From: Piper betle
Taxonomy: Eukaryota; Streptophyta; Magnoliopsida; Piperales; Piperaceae
Length of the DNA stretch: 64,000 nt
Direction: 5' to 3'
NCBI GenBank assembly: GCA_033002965.1
Contig: JAURVB010007694.1
Span: forward strand, 62,001 to 126,000
The notes under the pieces were generated by a model, which was given only the letters and a program-made list of their open reading frames with translations, searched no databases and was not told the DNA's origin. The position numbers and the translations under genes are program-made. Positions 22,871-33,628 of the stretch are shown here, one piece after another. The stretch's first letter is position 1; each line of letters starts with the position of its first letter.

Positions 22871-24209
22871 AGATTCCAACAGTGTAATCAGATTTAGAGG
22901 GAGATTGTGTGTACCCAACAATGATGCATTAAAACGAGATATTCTGGAAGAAGCTCATCATTCAAGGTTCTCAATACACCCTGGTGTTACAAAGATGTAC
23001 CAGGACTTGAAACGAACCTACTGGTGGGTTGGAATGAAGAGGGATGTGGTGGATTTTGTTTCCAAGTGTCAGACGTGCCAATTGATCAAAGCCCAACATC
23101 AACTACCCGGTGGATTATTACAACCTTTAGAGATACCTACCTGGAAATGGGAGCGTGTCACATGTGATTTTATTACAAAACTCCCTAGGACTTTGAAGAG
23201 ACATGACTCTATATGGGTAGTTGTGGACCGTTTGACTAAGGCAGCTCATTTTATCCCCACAAAATCAACAAGGACTGCGGAATACTTAGCAGAACTGTAC
23301 ATAAATAACATTGTCAGGCTGCATGGAATTCCGAAGGAGATAGTCTCTGACAGAGATCCCCTATTCACGTCACATTTTTAGGAAGTTTTCCAAAAAGCTA
23401 TGGGGACCCAAATCAAGTTAAGTACAGCATATCACCCCCAAACTGATGGTCAAAGTGAGAGGACCAATCAAACCTTGGAGGATTTGTTGAGAGCTTGCAT
23501 CCTCGACTGGGGAGGAGATTGGGAGAAACACTTAGCCTTGGCTGAATTCACCTATAATAACTCTTACCAAGCCAGTATAGGAATGGCACCGTTTGAAGCC
23601 TTATACGGTAGGCCTTGTCGATCTCTATCATGCTGGTTGGAATCTACAGAGATGGTTATAGTCGGGCCAGAGATGGTGAGAGAAGCAACTGAAAAGGTGC
23701 AACTCATCCAGCAAAGGCTTAAGGCAGCTCAGGATCGGCAGAAAAGTTATGCTGATACTCGAAGGAAGGACTTAGAATTCCAAGTTGGGGAGTTCGTCTA
23801 CCTTAAGACCTCACCTAAAAAGGGAGTGATCAGATTTAGAACATTAGGGAAGTTGAAGCCAAGATTCATAGGACCATTTCCAATTTTGGATCGAATCGGA
23901 AGTTGTGCATATAGATTAACATTACCACCAAGCCTTGATGGTGTACACAATGTCTTTCATGTGTCAATGCTAAAGAAATATGTACGAGATGAGAATCACA
24001 TTATCACAAATTTTGCAGATTTAGAGCTACAATCGGATTTAACCTACGAGGAAAAACTGATTCGAATCTTGGCAAGGGAAACAAAGACACTCCGTAGCAA
24101 GGAGATCCCTTTGGTAAAGGTATTATGGAGAAATCAAGGATCAGAAGAAGCTACATGGGAGACTGAACAAGAAATGGCCAAAAAATATCCTAACCTGTTT
24201 GTAGCATAA
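22857..24209 (+). pseudogene. Tekay-A integrase with C-terminal chromodomain
   Basis: Integrase inserts the cDNA. The N-terminal zinc finger has HH...CxxC (HHSRFSIHPG, then CQTCQ, 22957-23080). The catalytic core has VTCDFITKLP (D), VSDRDPLF (D) and TDGQSERTNQTLED (E). After the GPFPILDRIG region and VHNVFHVSMLKKY comes a chromodomain-like segment (24054-24203) with LRSKEIPLVKVLWRNQGSEE and ATWETEQEM, typical of Del/Tekay elements, which use it to target chromatin. A TAG at 23379-23381 replaces an expected tryptophan. The natural stop is the TAA at 24207-24209. Confidence 0.93.
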
Positions 24210-24293
24210 AATCTGTGTAATTGTTGTAACATGAACTTATACCGAAGATGGATGTCCTTGGGAATACTATCATATTTCAGGGACGAAATATTT

Positions 24294-24308
24294 CTAAGTT
24301 GGGGAGAT
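24294..24308 (+). other. Tekay-A polypurine tract region
   Basis: A purine-rich AAGTTGGGGAGAT directly before the 3' LTR, in the place where plus-strand DNA synthesis is primed. It follows the ACGAAAT context common to plant Ty3 elements. Confidence 0.7.
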
Positions 24309-24320
24309 TGTAAAGACCCG

Positions 24321-24363
<43 letters not shown>

Positions 24364-24665
24364 ACACGGTGGGATCGAACGTTGGTATCCATGAATTTGT
24401 TTAAATTATTTACCCGCTACCCGGTTAATTATTAATTACCCGGTCAAGTGGAAAGTATTAGTTAACCGGTTAAGTATTTTTACCCGGTTAAGTAAACCAT
24501 ACCATTTAACCGTTTAAACTAGTAAAGTGAACCATACCATTTAAGAGGTTGAGTGAAAAGGTTAAGTGAACCGTGTTAATTACCCAATTACCCGGTTAAA
24601 GGAATTATGGTGAAAGGGTGCTTCCACAAACCCTAGCCGTCATTTATTCTTTATAAAAGGAGAAG

Positions 24666-24840
24666 GGGTCATTGAACCTAGGAAATACCAATGGATGATG
24701 GGGTGTGAGAATTTAATGAAGGGGTCGTTGAACCTAGGAAATACCAATGGATGATGGGGTGTGAGAATTTAATGAAGGGGTCGTTGAACCTAGGAAATAC
24801 CAATGGATGATGGGGTATGAGAATTTAATGGAGGGAATGG
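24666..24840 (+). repeat. Tandem repeat, 57-58-bp unit, three copies, in Tekay-A LTR
   Basis: The unit begins GGTCGTTGAACCTAGGAAAT and ends GTGTGAGAATTTAATGAAG. The same unit with a different copy number is in the 5' LTR remnant (17065-17237). Confidence 0.9.
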
Positions 24841-25127
24841 TTGAAGTGTATATATATGCAGGAGGAGGGAGTATTTCATCCCTCATCTCCGTCCCAGGCG
24901 ACCTCCCCATTACTGTATTAGGGTTCACGGGTCACAGTCAGACGTAATCACAAATCAGGTACGTATAATAGATAGAACATCATACTTTCCTTGTTGGTAG
25001 CCTAGGTCGGCCTGAGCCCAGATTCGACTACCATGCACCGAGTGCAACCGGGGTCAATGAATTGACTCAGTCCGACACTGGGTCGTGTTATGTACGTGAA
25101 TTTTGTAATGCATCGACATTGTTTTGG

Positions 25128-25690
25128 AGTAGTGATAGCCACCCCATAAAAAGGCTACGGCCGGGGTGAGTGAGGCACAGCGATTCCTCCATCGCACTGG
25201 AGTGCAGTGATAGCCGCCCCATAAAAAGGCTACGGCCGGGGTGTGTGAGGCACTGGCACTGGAGTGCAGTGATAGCTGCCCCATAAAAAGGCTACGGCCG
25301 GGGTGTGTGAGGCACTGGCACTAGAATTGGTAGTGAGAGCTTCCCCACAAACGGGGCATAGCAATCACCTGAGTGCAGTGATAGCCGCCCCACAAAAAGG
25401 CTACGGCCGGGGTGTGCAAGGCATTGGCACTGGAGTGCAGTGATAGCCTCCCCATAAAAAGGCTACGGCCGGGGTGTGCGAGGCACTGGCACTAGAATTG
25501 GTAGTGAGAGCTTCCCCACAAACGGGGCATAGCAATCACCCGAGTGCAGTGATAGCTACCCCACAAAAAGGCTACGGCCGGGGTGTGCGAGGCACTGGCA
25601 CTGGAGACGGTAGTGGTAGCCTCCCCACAAAAAAGGCTACGGCCGGGGTGTGCGGATCACAGCGGATACCTCCTCCGCATTGTTTTGGAG
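25128..25690 (+). repeat. Higher-order tandem array in Tekay-A LTR
   Basis: About seven units of roughly 60 bp share GTGATAGCCGCCCCATAAAA and GGCTACGGCCGGGGTGTG. Two carry an extra insert with GGTAGTGAGAGCTTCCCC and ACAAACGGGGCATAGCAATC, making a roughly 110-bp higher-order unit. The ORFs across it follow the repeat and are not genes. Confidence 0.9.
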
Positions 25691-26046
25691 TATAGCAGAA
25701 TCGCTCCACCGCATATTAAAATAAACATAAGGAAATAGTGGAATGTACTTGTCTTGTTTTATCTATTATACTACTTAGTGTTGTAATCACTAACGCGGAA
25801 TTGCCTCCGCAGGTATGCAGATACGAGATTAGGTGATTGACATCCAGAGTATGGAGCAAAATAAATATGAGGACTCCTTTTTTTATTTAATTGAGAAATA
25901 AGTGTGGCTGCTGGGAAACGGTCCAAGACTGTGGGATCTTTATATATGTTTTTGTTAAATAAAAAATGTTAGTCATATTTACTTAATTGTGAGTAACACC
26001 TGGCCAGCTAGGCCCACAATATCGTGAAAAATGGCGGGTCGTTACA

Positions 26047-26689
26047 TCAACACATGCTTAGACTTGTAGTATTAAAGGGTACTGAAGGCGACTGCCTCAG
26101 AGTACTTGGCCCTTTTGTTCTAGGCCAAGAGTTATCTGGAGGTTTGGAGAGGGCATAGGTTATGTATTTTTTCCTAAGAATGGGGTCAGTTATTACCGAG
26201 AATGACACAACACTAGTTCAGTTTATGATGTTATCGAGTCCGCAACTTGATGGCTCCTCAATAGATGCCCTTTGACTATTCGTATAGAGATTATTTATGA
26301 TTTTCCTTCCTCGTGGAATTCAGATTCCACTTGCCTGTTTGTGCTAATTATCTTCCGGATCAGTTACACTCATTACTATCACTTTTCTTATTATATATGT
26401 AGGTCTTGTGTTCTTATGTGTTGGGGAAGCTTTGGTAGAAGGATAGATAGATGCTACACATACTTGAGCTCAGTGCACCAATGTTTTCTTTCGTTATTTT
26501 GTTTGTATTAATGCATTTTTATGTATTTACTTGATGTATCATGATGTGTCTTCCTTTTTGAAGCGCCAAGGAGGTTGTTTCTATTTGTTTATCATTCAAG
26601 TCTTGTAGATTAATTGATTTAGATATGACTTGACTAAATCATAATAGTTCTAATCATGTTCTTAGGTGAACTGGAATCAGGGTGTTATA
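26047..26689 (+). mobile_element. LARD-like LTR copy c, right part
   Basis: Continues copy c after Tekay-A: ...TGTGTTCAAC joins ACATGCTTAGACTTGTAG. It includes the block GGGTACTGAAGGCGACTGCC, also found in the family A LTRs, and a diverged hairpin 3 (26360-26385) followed by TTATTATATATGTAGG. It ends GGGTGTTATA at 26689. Confidence 0.8.
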
Positions 26690-27487
26690 GTTTGGTATCA
26701 GAACCATGTCTTGATCAATTGAGGAGGAAGACTCTTGTTTTGTGCCAAGTGTGTGTGGAGCTATTCTCAGTCAAGCTGGCAGATTGTTTCCTTTGGTCTG
26801 TTCTTAGGCTTCTAGATTGTTTGCTCAGTCAGATTAGATGAGTGCATGTTCAATGTTAGCAATTATAGAGGAGTTATGAGATAGATTTGAGATCAAGATT
26901 TTAGTAGATGTCAACATGGATCTCACAGGCATTCCATAATAGGTTTAGCCATTGTATCAAAGATTTATACTACTTAGAATGTCTCCATTTTTTAGTTAGC
27001 TGAGGCTGATTCAAATGGTGACCAGGAGTACTTGGAGCATCGAGGACATTATAGCTCTTGTCCATCCTTTTACATGTCACCACTTTAGTCTTCTTTCCTT
27101 AGCACATGGTGTACATTGCAAAATGGCATTATTAAAGATGGTACCTATCGAGAGCTTGGAGTGTGAAGACATTGGCAGAGTTACCAAACACATGAGCGTG
27201 GACCATTGAATGCGTTGGACAAATCCATTAGACATAGTTTGAAGTTTACCTTAGTGAACTATGACCCTCAGACAAATCCTTGGGGATGAAGGCTGAAGCT
27301 ATACTAGCGGAGCCACTCTATTACTTTGAGCACAGATGAGGGTTTGTGCAGATAACTTGGATGAACCACTTCCACGAGATAGCAATAGATGGGGATGAGT
27401 AGCAAGGATGGCCTACTTCCCCATTGGCACTCCTCCGCCCATCCCTCTTCCACTAGTGTATGTCAGTCTCGATGGCATATTTGGCTA
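26690..27487 (+). mobile_element. Internal region of the LARD-like element, right copy, first part
   Basis: A primer-binding site, TGGTATCAGAACCATG (26693-26708, one change from the iMet site), is followed by non-coding sequence matching 10576-11345, for example GGATGAACCACTTCC. It is broken at 27487 by Tekay-B and resumes at 44978. No coding motif seen. Confidence 0.7.
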
Positions 27488-28889
27488 TGGTAAAACTTGT
27501 AACTCGAGTCATAGTTTTACATTAGCAAACCAGTTGGTTCAAATGTCAATTCGAGTCGAGTTAGTTCCATAAACCGCATGTTGAGTCGAGGCCAACCGTG
27601 AGTTATGACCGATGAGGGTCGAGTGTACCTAATTATATTATAATAACATCAGAAAGATTATAAGAATTGAGTTATCAGAGTATCTGACAATATGCAGTAA
27701 TTTTTTTTTGTATGTATTTGATCGTAGAATTATTTTGTGGCCAAATAAAGCATTCGGATACATTTAGGGCAATTTGGGTGGGTTATTAGTTATAGAACAT
27801 GTAATTCTCTTGTTATGGTGTGTCTTATATTTTATGAGAATTTCCCCTACTTTTCGGCTTTTTTAGAGGATTTATTACAATTAGTTATCATTTTTTACTT
27901 GAGTTAGAGTCTAGTCAAGTTTTAATCACAAAATTATCACCCAAGTTCACCCCAATAATTTTCCCCCAAACCCTGATCTCCACCATCTTTGCCCCTGCAC
28001 TTGTTGCTGATGCCGCCTCCAGTAGGGACGCCACTGAGCCCTACCGTGCCATCAGCATGCCACCCCGAACACCCCCTACAACCACCTGGTCGTCATGACG
28101 CCCGATGCCACAAAATCGTGCCGCCCTTACCGGTGTTGATTCACCGATGTCTGTGCCAATCTGTCGCCGAGCAAACCCCCTTCGACCTCTGAGCATTTCT
28201 CCCATACCTAGCGCCATCACCGAGGCCAGCTGAGGGCTAATCGAACGACCGACAGACCTAGGCCGACTTGTCGCGGCCATCACCGCCCTCACCGCCACCA
28301 CCATTGGGTTGGGCTCACTGAATTGGTGCCGACCCATAGCCCCGATTACCTCGCCAGAAAACCGCCAAAAAATCGGATTAGCTGAATTTCGTAAGATCTT
28401 TTGCCTAACTCATCCATTTGAACCCGATCGAAGAAACTCTAGTTGTCGCTGATTTCCAACCAAGCGAGATATAATTAACTCTAATTTAATTGCATAGAGG
28501 TGATAATTATTAATACAACATGCTAGGATTGATGAATTGACATGTTAGATATTTTTATTGCAAATAAAAATATGAATTGCTTGATTGAAGTGTATTAAGA
28601 CAAATGCTAAGGAACTAATTGGGTAAACTAAGTAATTATTGTAATGTAATGCAACGTAGAGTAGGAAAACTTGTGTGTGATTGATGTATGATGTGGTGCA
28701 CGTATGCCATTGGGTGTGTGAATGCATCATAAGTGGGTGTTAGCTTTTAGTTGGATGAATAGGTACCGAGTGGAAGCTTGCCGCTTAGGCACATGGACAT
28801 GATCAGAGCTTCTACCAAGTCCATTTAGGACTTACTTCTAGTTTGACTTCTTTACTCTGTCGTTTTTTGTTTTTACAGGTAAGTGGACG

Positions 28890-28924
28890 TGTCGAGTAGT
28901 GAATTTATTGTATCCCACTCGACA
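28890..28924 (+). promoter_or_regulatory. Conserved LTR hairpin 1 (Tekay-B 5' LTR)
   Basis: TGTCGAGTAG (28890-28899) faces CCACTCGACA (28915-28924): 9 of 10 positions pair. The loop contains ATTTATTGTATC, and GGGGCCATCTAG follows. Confidence 0.55.
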
Positions 28925-29112
28925 GGGGCCATCTAGTTGTATGAGATTTCCAGATTAATAACCCTCGAGGATGAGAATCCCGAGTCTGTTTTCAAAACTC
29001 AGATCCAACTCCCAATGCTTTTGGGCCTATTATATTAAATTCCCTATCTAGGCCTATGTACAAGTAATTTTTGGCTTTTTAGTGAGATGTGAGGTGAGGG
29101 AAAACGAATGGC

Positions 29113-29944
29113 TAGGGCTGCTAAACGAGCGAATAAGCTAAGTTCAGCTTGTGTTCGAACTCGACTCGAATAGCTCGAAGTTCGTTCGAACTCAACTCAA
29201 AATCAAATGAGTTTTGACTCGAACATTTTTTATGTTGTTTTAGCTCAACTTGAGTTTGAATATATTAAACTGTTTAATTTTGACGAGCTCGAAGCTAGCT
29301 CGAAACCTAACTCATTTGTGAGCTCGAAAGTGGCTCGCTCAATTATGCCTAAGCCCAAATCTTGTACAGGTATCCAACAAAAAATAATCATGCAATGAGC
29401 ATAGATTAAACACGTGACCTTTAGGTCTTTAGGATGATGCTCTTTCAACTAAGCTATTCTTGTGTTGATGCTTCTTTATTATTTTATTATATATAAATAA
29501 ATATAACTAGATATAATTAAACTTATTATTATATATATATATATATATATTAATGTGGATCATTCAATTACAAGGACGACTCAGATTTAATAAAAAGAAT
29601 AAAAAACAAAAAACAAAACACCCTCACCACCACCCTCTAGCACGTAGTCAATAATAATTTTATTTATAATTTTAAATGTATTTTGAATAGACAAATAATA
29701 TTATGTATATTATTATATTACATTATCGAGTTGAGTTTGAGTCGAGCTACAAGTTGATTTCGAGTCGAGTTCAAGTTATAACCGAGTTGAGTATAGTTGA
29801 AGACTGCCTTGCTCAAGCTCGACTTGTAGGATTCAACTTCGAATCGAGTTCGAGCTTAAGCATTTAAATGTCGAGTTTCGAGTCAAATCGAGCTGAGCCG
29901 AACGCTAAATACTCACAAGCTTGCTCGCTCAATTAGTAGCCTTA
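29113..29944. mobile_element. hAT-like non-autonomous DNA element (candidate)
   Basis: Terminal inverted repeats TAGGGCTGCTAA (29113-29124) and TTAGTAGCCTTA (29933-29944) match at 10 of 12 positions. Flanks CGAATGGC and CTGACGGC (8 bp) agree at 5 positions and look like a decayed 8-bp duplication, the hAT length. The 3' LTR of the same element lacks the insert (GGGAAAACTGACGGCC near 43864), which proves an insertion. It is rich in GAGCTCGAA/ACTCGAACTC repeats. No transposase is present. A truncated relative lies at about 6185-6511. Confidence 0.65.
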
Positions 29945-30995
29945 CTGACGGCCATGTCTTGAGATAGGGTGTGTGTTTGTCAAAGCAGGCTCTGGAATTG
30001 GTGAGCGTATGTTCCATTCCCAAATATTGCTATGCAGTGCATGTCTAGACTTGAGGCTTCAAAGGGTACTAAAGGCGCATGCTTGAGAGTACTCAGCCTC
30101 TATATTTAGGGCCACGAGTGATACAAAGGATGTAGAGAGCTGAGAGAAAAGAGAATGATTTTTCTAGTGCAATGGATAGTTTAAAGTAGCCAAGGAATGA
30201 GAGTGAGACAGAAAGGGGATCCTGTGGCGTGAGGCCGACGGCTCCCAATTATTGCCCTTATGAGAGTTCTATGAAGAAGAGTAATGGCATTTTCATTTAA
30301 TAGGAGGGTCAGCTTTCTTGTGTCAGTTTGTTATTAGTTATTTCTAGACTGTTAACACTCATTATTGACATCTTTTTATTATATATGTAGGTGAGAACCG
30401 TAAGGTATGAGCAATGTTGAGACTGTAGAGGAAGAGCACTGAAATCGCACACACATGTACCTGCCGAGTGTAATTAGTGAGGATGATGTGTGTTGAGCTG
30501 TGTGGATGAAGAGTAATGATATTGTAAATATTTTTCATGTGAATGAAAATTGAAAATGAAAAATGGATAGGTGAGTAATGAAGTTTAGACTCGGTTCTTA
30601 TGATGCGGAAATTAAAGATAATTGGAAATGTAAGGAAAATATTGTGTTTTGATGTTTACAGTGATAAATATATATACTGCTTGTTGTTGATAGGGTGGCC
30701 CCTATTGTACTTTTCAAGGAGACTCCATCCGTTTTGCTTTCAAAATAGATATTTCTTTTAAACTTTTTGCCTGTTTGGTTTGTTTGTATACTTGTTAGTT
30801 TATCATAGCATGCATGTAGTACAACGTTAGAACCCAAGCATCTCATTCATGCTTTGCATGTTGAATCACCATCTTGAGACACTGAGGTTAGATTTGGGTC
30901 AGCTTAACTAAATCAAGTAGATTAATGAATGGTTCGGATGTTGGTAATATTTTTAGGTTGATTCATGGGTGATCCAAAACAAAGTGTTATAGTGG

Positions 30996-31007
30996 TGGTA
31001 TCAGAGC
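30996..31007 (+). other. Tekay-B primer-binding site, initiator tRNA-Met
   Basis: TGGTATCAGAGC starts 5 bases after the LTR end, then diverges from the tRNA. This fits the iMet primer used by Del/Tekay elements. Confidence 0.8.
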
Positions 31008-31179
31008 TAACTCTTGGTTGATTTAAATGGTAGATGCATTACAGGTTACATGTGTGTGAAAGTTGCTCTAACCTATACCGACATGTATTTTTTTGTTTTA
31101 ATATTTTTGGTTTGTAGATTTTCTTACCAAAGAGTGGTGTAACATGATGATCAGATTAGAGTGGGGAGTACAAGCAAGA

Positions 31180-32640
31180 TGGTGAACCAGACTCGTAGGA
31201 CGCAGATCAAGGTCCCATCCCCTCCATTGCCTAGACAGGAGAGTCCCAATAATGGTCACAATGACACAACCTCTAGTCGACTGAGGACCACCATGCCACC
31301 AGAAGAGGCTAATGTGCCAGTTTCAGTTAGTCGGCGCAGTGAGGGCCTTCACCGAGACAGTCACCAAAATAAAAGTAGTCGACATGAGAGGGATGCAGTG
31401 ATTGCCAGATTGGCTGAAGTTTAGATACAGATACAGAAAAACCAAGAGGAATTTAGGAGAGAGCTTAGGCAGATAGCCCTTTTAGTGGTCAAAGATGAGA
31501 AGAGATCAGTAGTGGATGAAGAGGCACAAGGAGAGCCAGCAGTTTCCATGGGTCCTCCACCACTGCAATAGAGGACTACTACAATAATGGCTTCTCTATT
31601 TGCCCCATTTCAGGCGAGAATGGGACCAGACGTTAGTGGCTGGTTGTTGTAGGTAGCGGGCAGACTACAGGTAGAAGTGGAGCTGCAGGATGTCATAGTT
31701 TACCAATAGGTACAGGATCACAGTATCCACAGTATGATGAGCTAGGAGAAGGATCAAATAGATCCGTGGATGTAAGGAATCTGGAATTGTGGCAATATGA
31801 AAGGATCGTGAAGAATGGTGGACACCCTTTTATTGGGAAGTTGGATGTGGAAGAGGCATTCTTGTGGATATCATTAGGCATAGGAGTGTTTGGTAGTATG
31901 ACATGCTCAATGGAGCACAGAGTATGCATCATTATATGAGCATTCTAGGATGAAGCTAGAGTATGGTGGGATTCAATGCAAAATTCCACATTTGCCCACC
32001 GTCAAACTGAGGACATCACTTGGGAAAAATTTAGAGCAGAATTTAATGGAAAGTACTTTCTGCCAGATGTAAGGAAGAGGAAGGAGTGGAAATTCCATAC
32101 ATTGAAGGAAGGACCCATGATAGTGGTGCAATACAAGACTAGGTTTAGAGCTCTAGAGAGATTTGCACCGAAATTGGTTCCTATCGAAGGAAGAAGGATA
32201 GAGCATTTTTATGAAGGCCTCTATCATGAGATCAGGATGGCCTATTTGGATAGGATGTTTGCTACCTTCAGTGATGTTATGAGAGCTGTAGGTGAGGTAG
32301 AGCGAGTTATAGCTGCTAGACCTCATCGGGATTTTGACCATAGGCAGCAACATCCAAAGTTGTATCAGCGAGAGAAGGGAGGACAACAGACACGTTGAAC
32401 ATACGTACTAGTTTCCATGAGGGTTACAAATGGCCAAATTGAGGGCTATAGATCATCTTTTTGTCAGAATTGCCAACAACATCATGGAGGTGACTGCAGA
32501 GTACGTATGAATGTTTGTTATAGTTTTGGTCAGCCAGGACATCAAGGTACAGAGTGCAGAGTGGGCACCAAGGCTTGTTATAGTTGCGGTCAGCTAGGAC
32601 AATGAGCTACAGAGTGCAGAGTAGGCAAAAGAGTATGCTA
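31180..32640 (+). pseudogene. gag: Tekay-B gag pseudogene
   Basis: Starts about ATGGTGAACCAGACTCG (31180). The basic N-terminal part runs to a TAG at 31422. The capsid core is clearest at 31976-32396 (EFNGKYFLPDVRKRKEWKFH; LERFAPKLVPIEGRRIEHFY). Three zinc knuckle-like repeats follow: CQNCQQHHGGDC, CYSFGQPGHQGTEC (second Cys changed to Phe) and CYSCGQLGQ with a stop inside the knuckle. Several TAG stops stand where CAG or TGG is expected. Confidence 0.85.
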
Positions 32641-32936
32641 AAGTTTCAACCTATCCAATTCGCCAAACCCACCAGTTGATGCTCCTAGAGCCTCCATAGA
32701 GACTTGCCCTCCCAACTCCCCAGCAGCAATCACGGCAAGGTGGCCAATAGAACCAAGGTCAAGGTCTAAGAGGTGGAGACCAACAACCACCGAGATAGCA
32801 GCAGAAGGGACAGAACAAGAGAGGGTACATGGCTGCAGGGCAAGCTAGATAGTAGAGGAGTAGACAATAGGCACCACTAGCTCGGAATCAGGCTGTACCA
32901 TCAGGAGCATCTCCTACCCCAGCACAATAGCAGCCA

Positions 32937-33254
32937 GTGAGGATGTATGCAACTATAGTGGTAGAGGCACTCGAGGATATGATAGTCGAGACAAGTATGC
33001 ATTCAGTAGGCTTTGTACATGCACGAGTCTTATACGATTCTGGCTGCACGCACTCATTTATTTCGTACATGCACACGAGTAGAATTGGATGTAAGATAGA
33101 AGAGTTAGAACATTCACTATTAGTGTCCACTCTTGCCGGTAATGTGATAGCTATGAGCGAGTGTGTGCATAATGTCCCTGTTGAGCGACAACTTATAGCT
33201 GATTTGATATTGTTCAAGCTACAAGAATTTAATGTGATATTTGAAATAAATTAG
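32937..33254 (+). pseudogene. Tekay-B aspartic protease pseudogene
   Basis: The retropepsin motif DSGCTHSFIS is at about 33040-33069, in a 105-codon open stretch read as RVLYDSGCTHSF. The expected GMDWL half is degraded after 33254 (TAGATGTCCAAGCAAGGAGC). Confidence 0.8.
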
Positions 33255-33373
33255 ATGTCCAAGCAAGGAGCCATGATAGATTGTCGAAGAAAGACAACGA
33301 CTTTTTGCCACAGAAAACACCGCTTTCTCTTCCAAGGTTAGGGCAAAGATAGAGAACAAGGATGGATATCCTA

Positions 33374-33628
33374 TCAGGATGCAGTGAGACAGCTAGACAA
33401 AGGCAGTGAGCTAATAATGGTAGCCTTAGTCTTAGTTAAGAAAAGTAGTTTAGGGGACAAGCTGTGCATTAAGGATATTCCAATGGTCAGGGCATTCACT
33501 AACATATTCCTAGAGGAGATTTCTAGATTGCCACCAGACAGAGAGGTAGACCTTGCCATTGAGCTAATTCTAGGCACCACACCCATATCTAGAGCTTTGT
33601 AAAGGATGGCACCTCTTGAGCTCAAGGT
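33374..33628 (+). pseudogene. Tekay-B pol, N-terminal piece before the solo LTR
   Basis: Reads DIPMVRAFTNIFLEEISRLP, then PDREVDLAIELILGTTPISR, the segment that links protease and reverse transcriptase in Ty3 elements. It is followed by a stop, RMAPLELK, and the CAAGG duplication where the solo LTR is inserted. Confidence 0.8.

Larger units (their letters stand above)
16726..26046 (+). mobile_element. Tekay-A: chromodomain Ty3/gypsy retrotransposon, damaged
   Basis: A 9.3-kb element flanked by a perfect duplication TCAAC (16721-16725 and 26047-26051) and inserted in LARD LTR copy c. The order is 5' LTR remnant, gag, protease, reverse transcriptase, RNase H, integrase, chromodomain, polypurine tract, 3' LTR. 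That order and the C-terminal chromodomain place it with the Del/Tekay chromoviruses. Damage: most of the 5' LTR, the primer site and the start of gag are deleted; gag and pol have premature stops and frameshifts; a 2.4-kb palindromic insertion splits the protease. It cannot make a full polyprotein. Confidence 0.9.
24309..26046 (+). mobile_element. Tekay-A 3' LTR
   Basis: Starts TGTAAAGACCCGG and ends CGGGTCGTTACA (1738 bp). It contains a (TA)n tract at 24324-24361, three 57-58-bp repeats (24666-24840), a TATA-like TATATATATGCAG near 24850, and a second tandem array (25128-25690). Its length shows how much the 5' LTR has lost. Confidence 0.9.
27488..30991 (+). mobile_element. Tekay-B 5' LTR (with hAT-like insertion)
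   Basis: Starts TGGTAAAACTTGTAACTCGAG and ends AAGTGTTATA (3504 bp, of which about 830 are the hAT-like insert). It is colinear with the 3' LTR and, more distantly, with the family A solo LTRs. Its former GC-rich block (27930-28440) has lost most CpG. ORFs there (for example 28041-28337) fall in this block and are not genes. Confidence 0.85.

Noticed and set aside
25128..25690. CRISPR-like array
   Set aside because: Repeats are head-to-tail without unique spacers, in a plant retrotransposon LTR.
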